7,431 nt of DNA from Mariprofundaceae bacterium (GTDB lineage Bacteria; Pseudomonadota; Zetaproteobacteria; Mariprofundales; Mariprofundaceae): the NCBI GenBank assembly GCA_027075825.1, contig JALSZZ010000356.1:1-7431 (forward strand). Direction: 5' to 3'. Below, piece after piece: positions 6,982 to 7,431 of this stretch. Position 1 is the stretch's first letter; each line of letters begins with the position of its first letter. The position numbers were made by a program, and so were the translations under genes. The notes under the pieces were generated by a model. That model saw only the letters and a program-made list of their open reading frames with translations. It did not search any database and was not told the DNA's origin.

Positions 6982-7431
6982 GCGCCCGGCGCGTGGCTGT
7001 GCTCATGGGCGGCATGTCGGCTGAACGTGAGGTGTCGCTGCGTTCGGGGCAGGCGGTGTGCGCCGCCTTGCAGCGTTGTGGCCATCAGGTAACAGCCGTG
7101 GATGTACGCTCGCTGGCGGATGTGTACCATGTGCAGGCAGATGTGGTGTTTATGGCGCTGCATGGTACATATGGCGAAGATGGTTGCGTGCAGGGCGTGC
7201 TGGAAATGCGGCAACTGCCCTATACGGGTTGCGGCGTGCTGGCCTCTGCCCTGTGCATGGATAAACGCATGTGCAAGCGGTTGTTACAGCAGCAAGGCAT
7301 CAGTGTGCCAACGGAAGTCCCGCTGACAGCGGTGGGGCCGGTGCGCTACCCGGTGTTGCTGAAACCCGTGCAGGAAGGCTCCAGCGTCGGTCTGCACTGG
7401 TTACATCAGGCCAGTGACTGGCAGGCACTGG
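6978..7431 (+). CDS. ddl: D-alanine--D-alanine ligase Ddl (3'-partial)
   Basis: ATP-grasp ligase that makes the D-Ala-D-Ala dipeptide later added by MurF and cross-linked in the wall. The window holds the first 151 codons, with no stop before the edge. About half of a protein usually near 300 residues is visible. Motifs: VAVLMGGMSAEREVSLRSG (6-24; Glu16 matches the substrate-binding Glu15 of E. coli DdlB), ALHGTYGEDGCVQG (60-73), PYTGCGVLASALCMDK (81-96; TGSG is commoner) and the ATP-binding KPVQEGSSVG (129-138). The start is the ATG overlapping the murB stop. There is no clear Shine-Dalgarno sequence, so it probably depends on coupling to murB (inference). The C-terminal metal and D-Ala sites are out of view, so they cannot be checked. 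The position after murB fits the ddlB copy of the dcw cluster. Confidence 0.95.
   Translation, partial: MSARRVAVLMGGMSAEREVSLRSGQAVCAALQRCGHQVTAVDVRSLADVYHVQADVVFMALHGTYGEDGCVQGVLEMRQLPYTGCGVLASALCMDKRMCKRLLQQQGISVPTEVPLTAVGPVRYPVLLKPVQEGSSVGLHWLHQASDWQAL

Noticed and set aside
6714..7214. 166-codon minus-strand open frame across the murB/ddl junction
   Set aside because: Covers two convincing + strand genes, has a His-rich translation and no domain I can recognise.
7058..7326. Two short + strand frames (from 7058 and from 7102) near the window end
   Set aside because: Both lie in other frames within ddl, which has clear ATP-grasp motifs in its own frame to the window edge.
1..7431. Promoters, terminators, repeats, CRISPR or mobile elements
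   Set aside because: No intergenic DNA exists in the window, and I saw no hairpin with a T-tract, direct repeat array or transposase-like sequence. The operon promoter presumably lies upstream.

Overview
This window is the middle of a bacterial dcw (division and cell wall) cluster, all on the + strand. It runs from the body of mraY through murD, ftsW, murG, murC and murB into the N-terminal third of a D-alanine--D-alanine ligase gene (ddl). Both window edges cut genes. mraY lacks roughly its first ten codons, and ddl stops after 151 complete codons. I see no non-coding DNA, no RNA gene, no mobile element, no repeat array and no sign of horizontal insertion.

Layout: mraY 3-1046 (5'-partial), murD 1043-2440, ftsW 2437-3621, murG 3618-4706, murC 4703-6091, murB 6088-6981, ddl 6978-7431 (3'-partial). 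All six junctions have the same form: a 4-base ATGA in which the downstream ATG overlaps the upstream TGA stop. Three of the longest open frames extend upstream of these junctions (murG, murC, murB). I place their starts at the ATGA because the conserved N-termini and the pattern agree. For murG and murC a Shine-Dalgarno-like sequence also fits.

The genes form one pathway. MurB and MurC finish and extend UDP-MurNAc in the cytoplasm, MurD adds D-Glu, and Ddl supplies D-Ala-D-Ala for the later MurF step. MraY loads the UDP-MurNAc-pentapeptide onto undecaprenyl phosphate (lipid I), and MurG adds GlcNAc (lipid II). FtsW is the septal SEDS glycosyltransferase that polymerises lipid II. murE and murF would be expected upstream of mraY, and ftsQ, ftsA and ftsZ downstream of ddl, but neither side is in view.

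The organism is probably a Gram-negative member of the Proteobacteria in the broad sense. The MraY C-terminus is close to the E. coli type, and murB sits between murC and ddl, unlike E. coli. This order is known from several proteobacterial lineages, so I do not name a genus. Base composition looks moderately GC-rich and even throughout (not counted).

I do not see a new biological system here. The points worth a second look are the unbroken chain of ATGA couplings and a few replaced residues in family motifs. The main ones are a Gln where MurD normally has an invariant Asn, and changes beside the catalytic Asp residues of MraY and FtsW.
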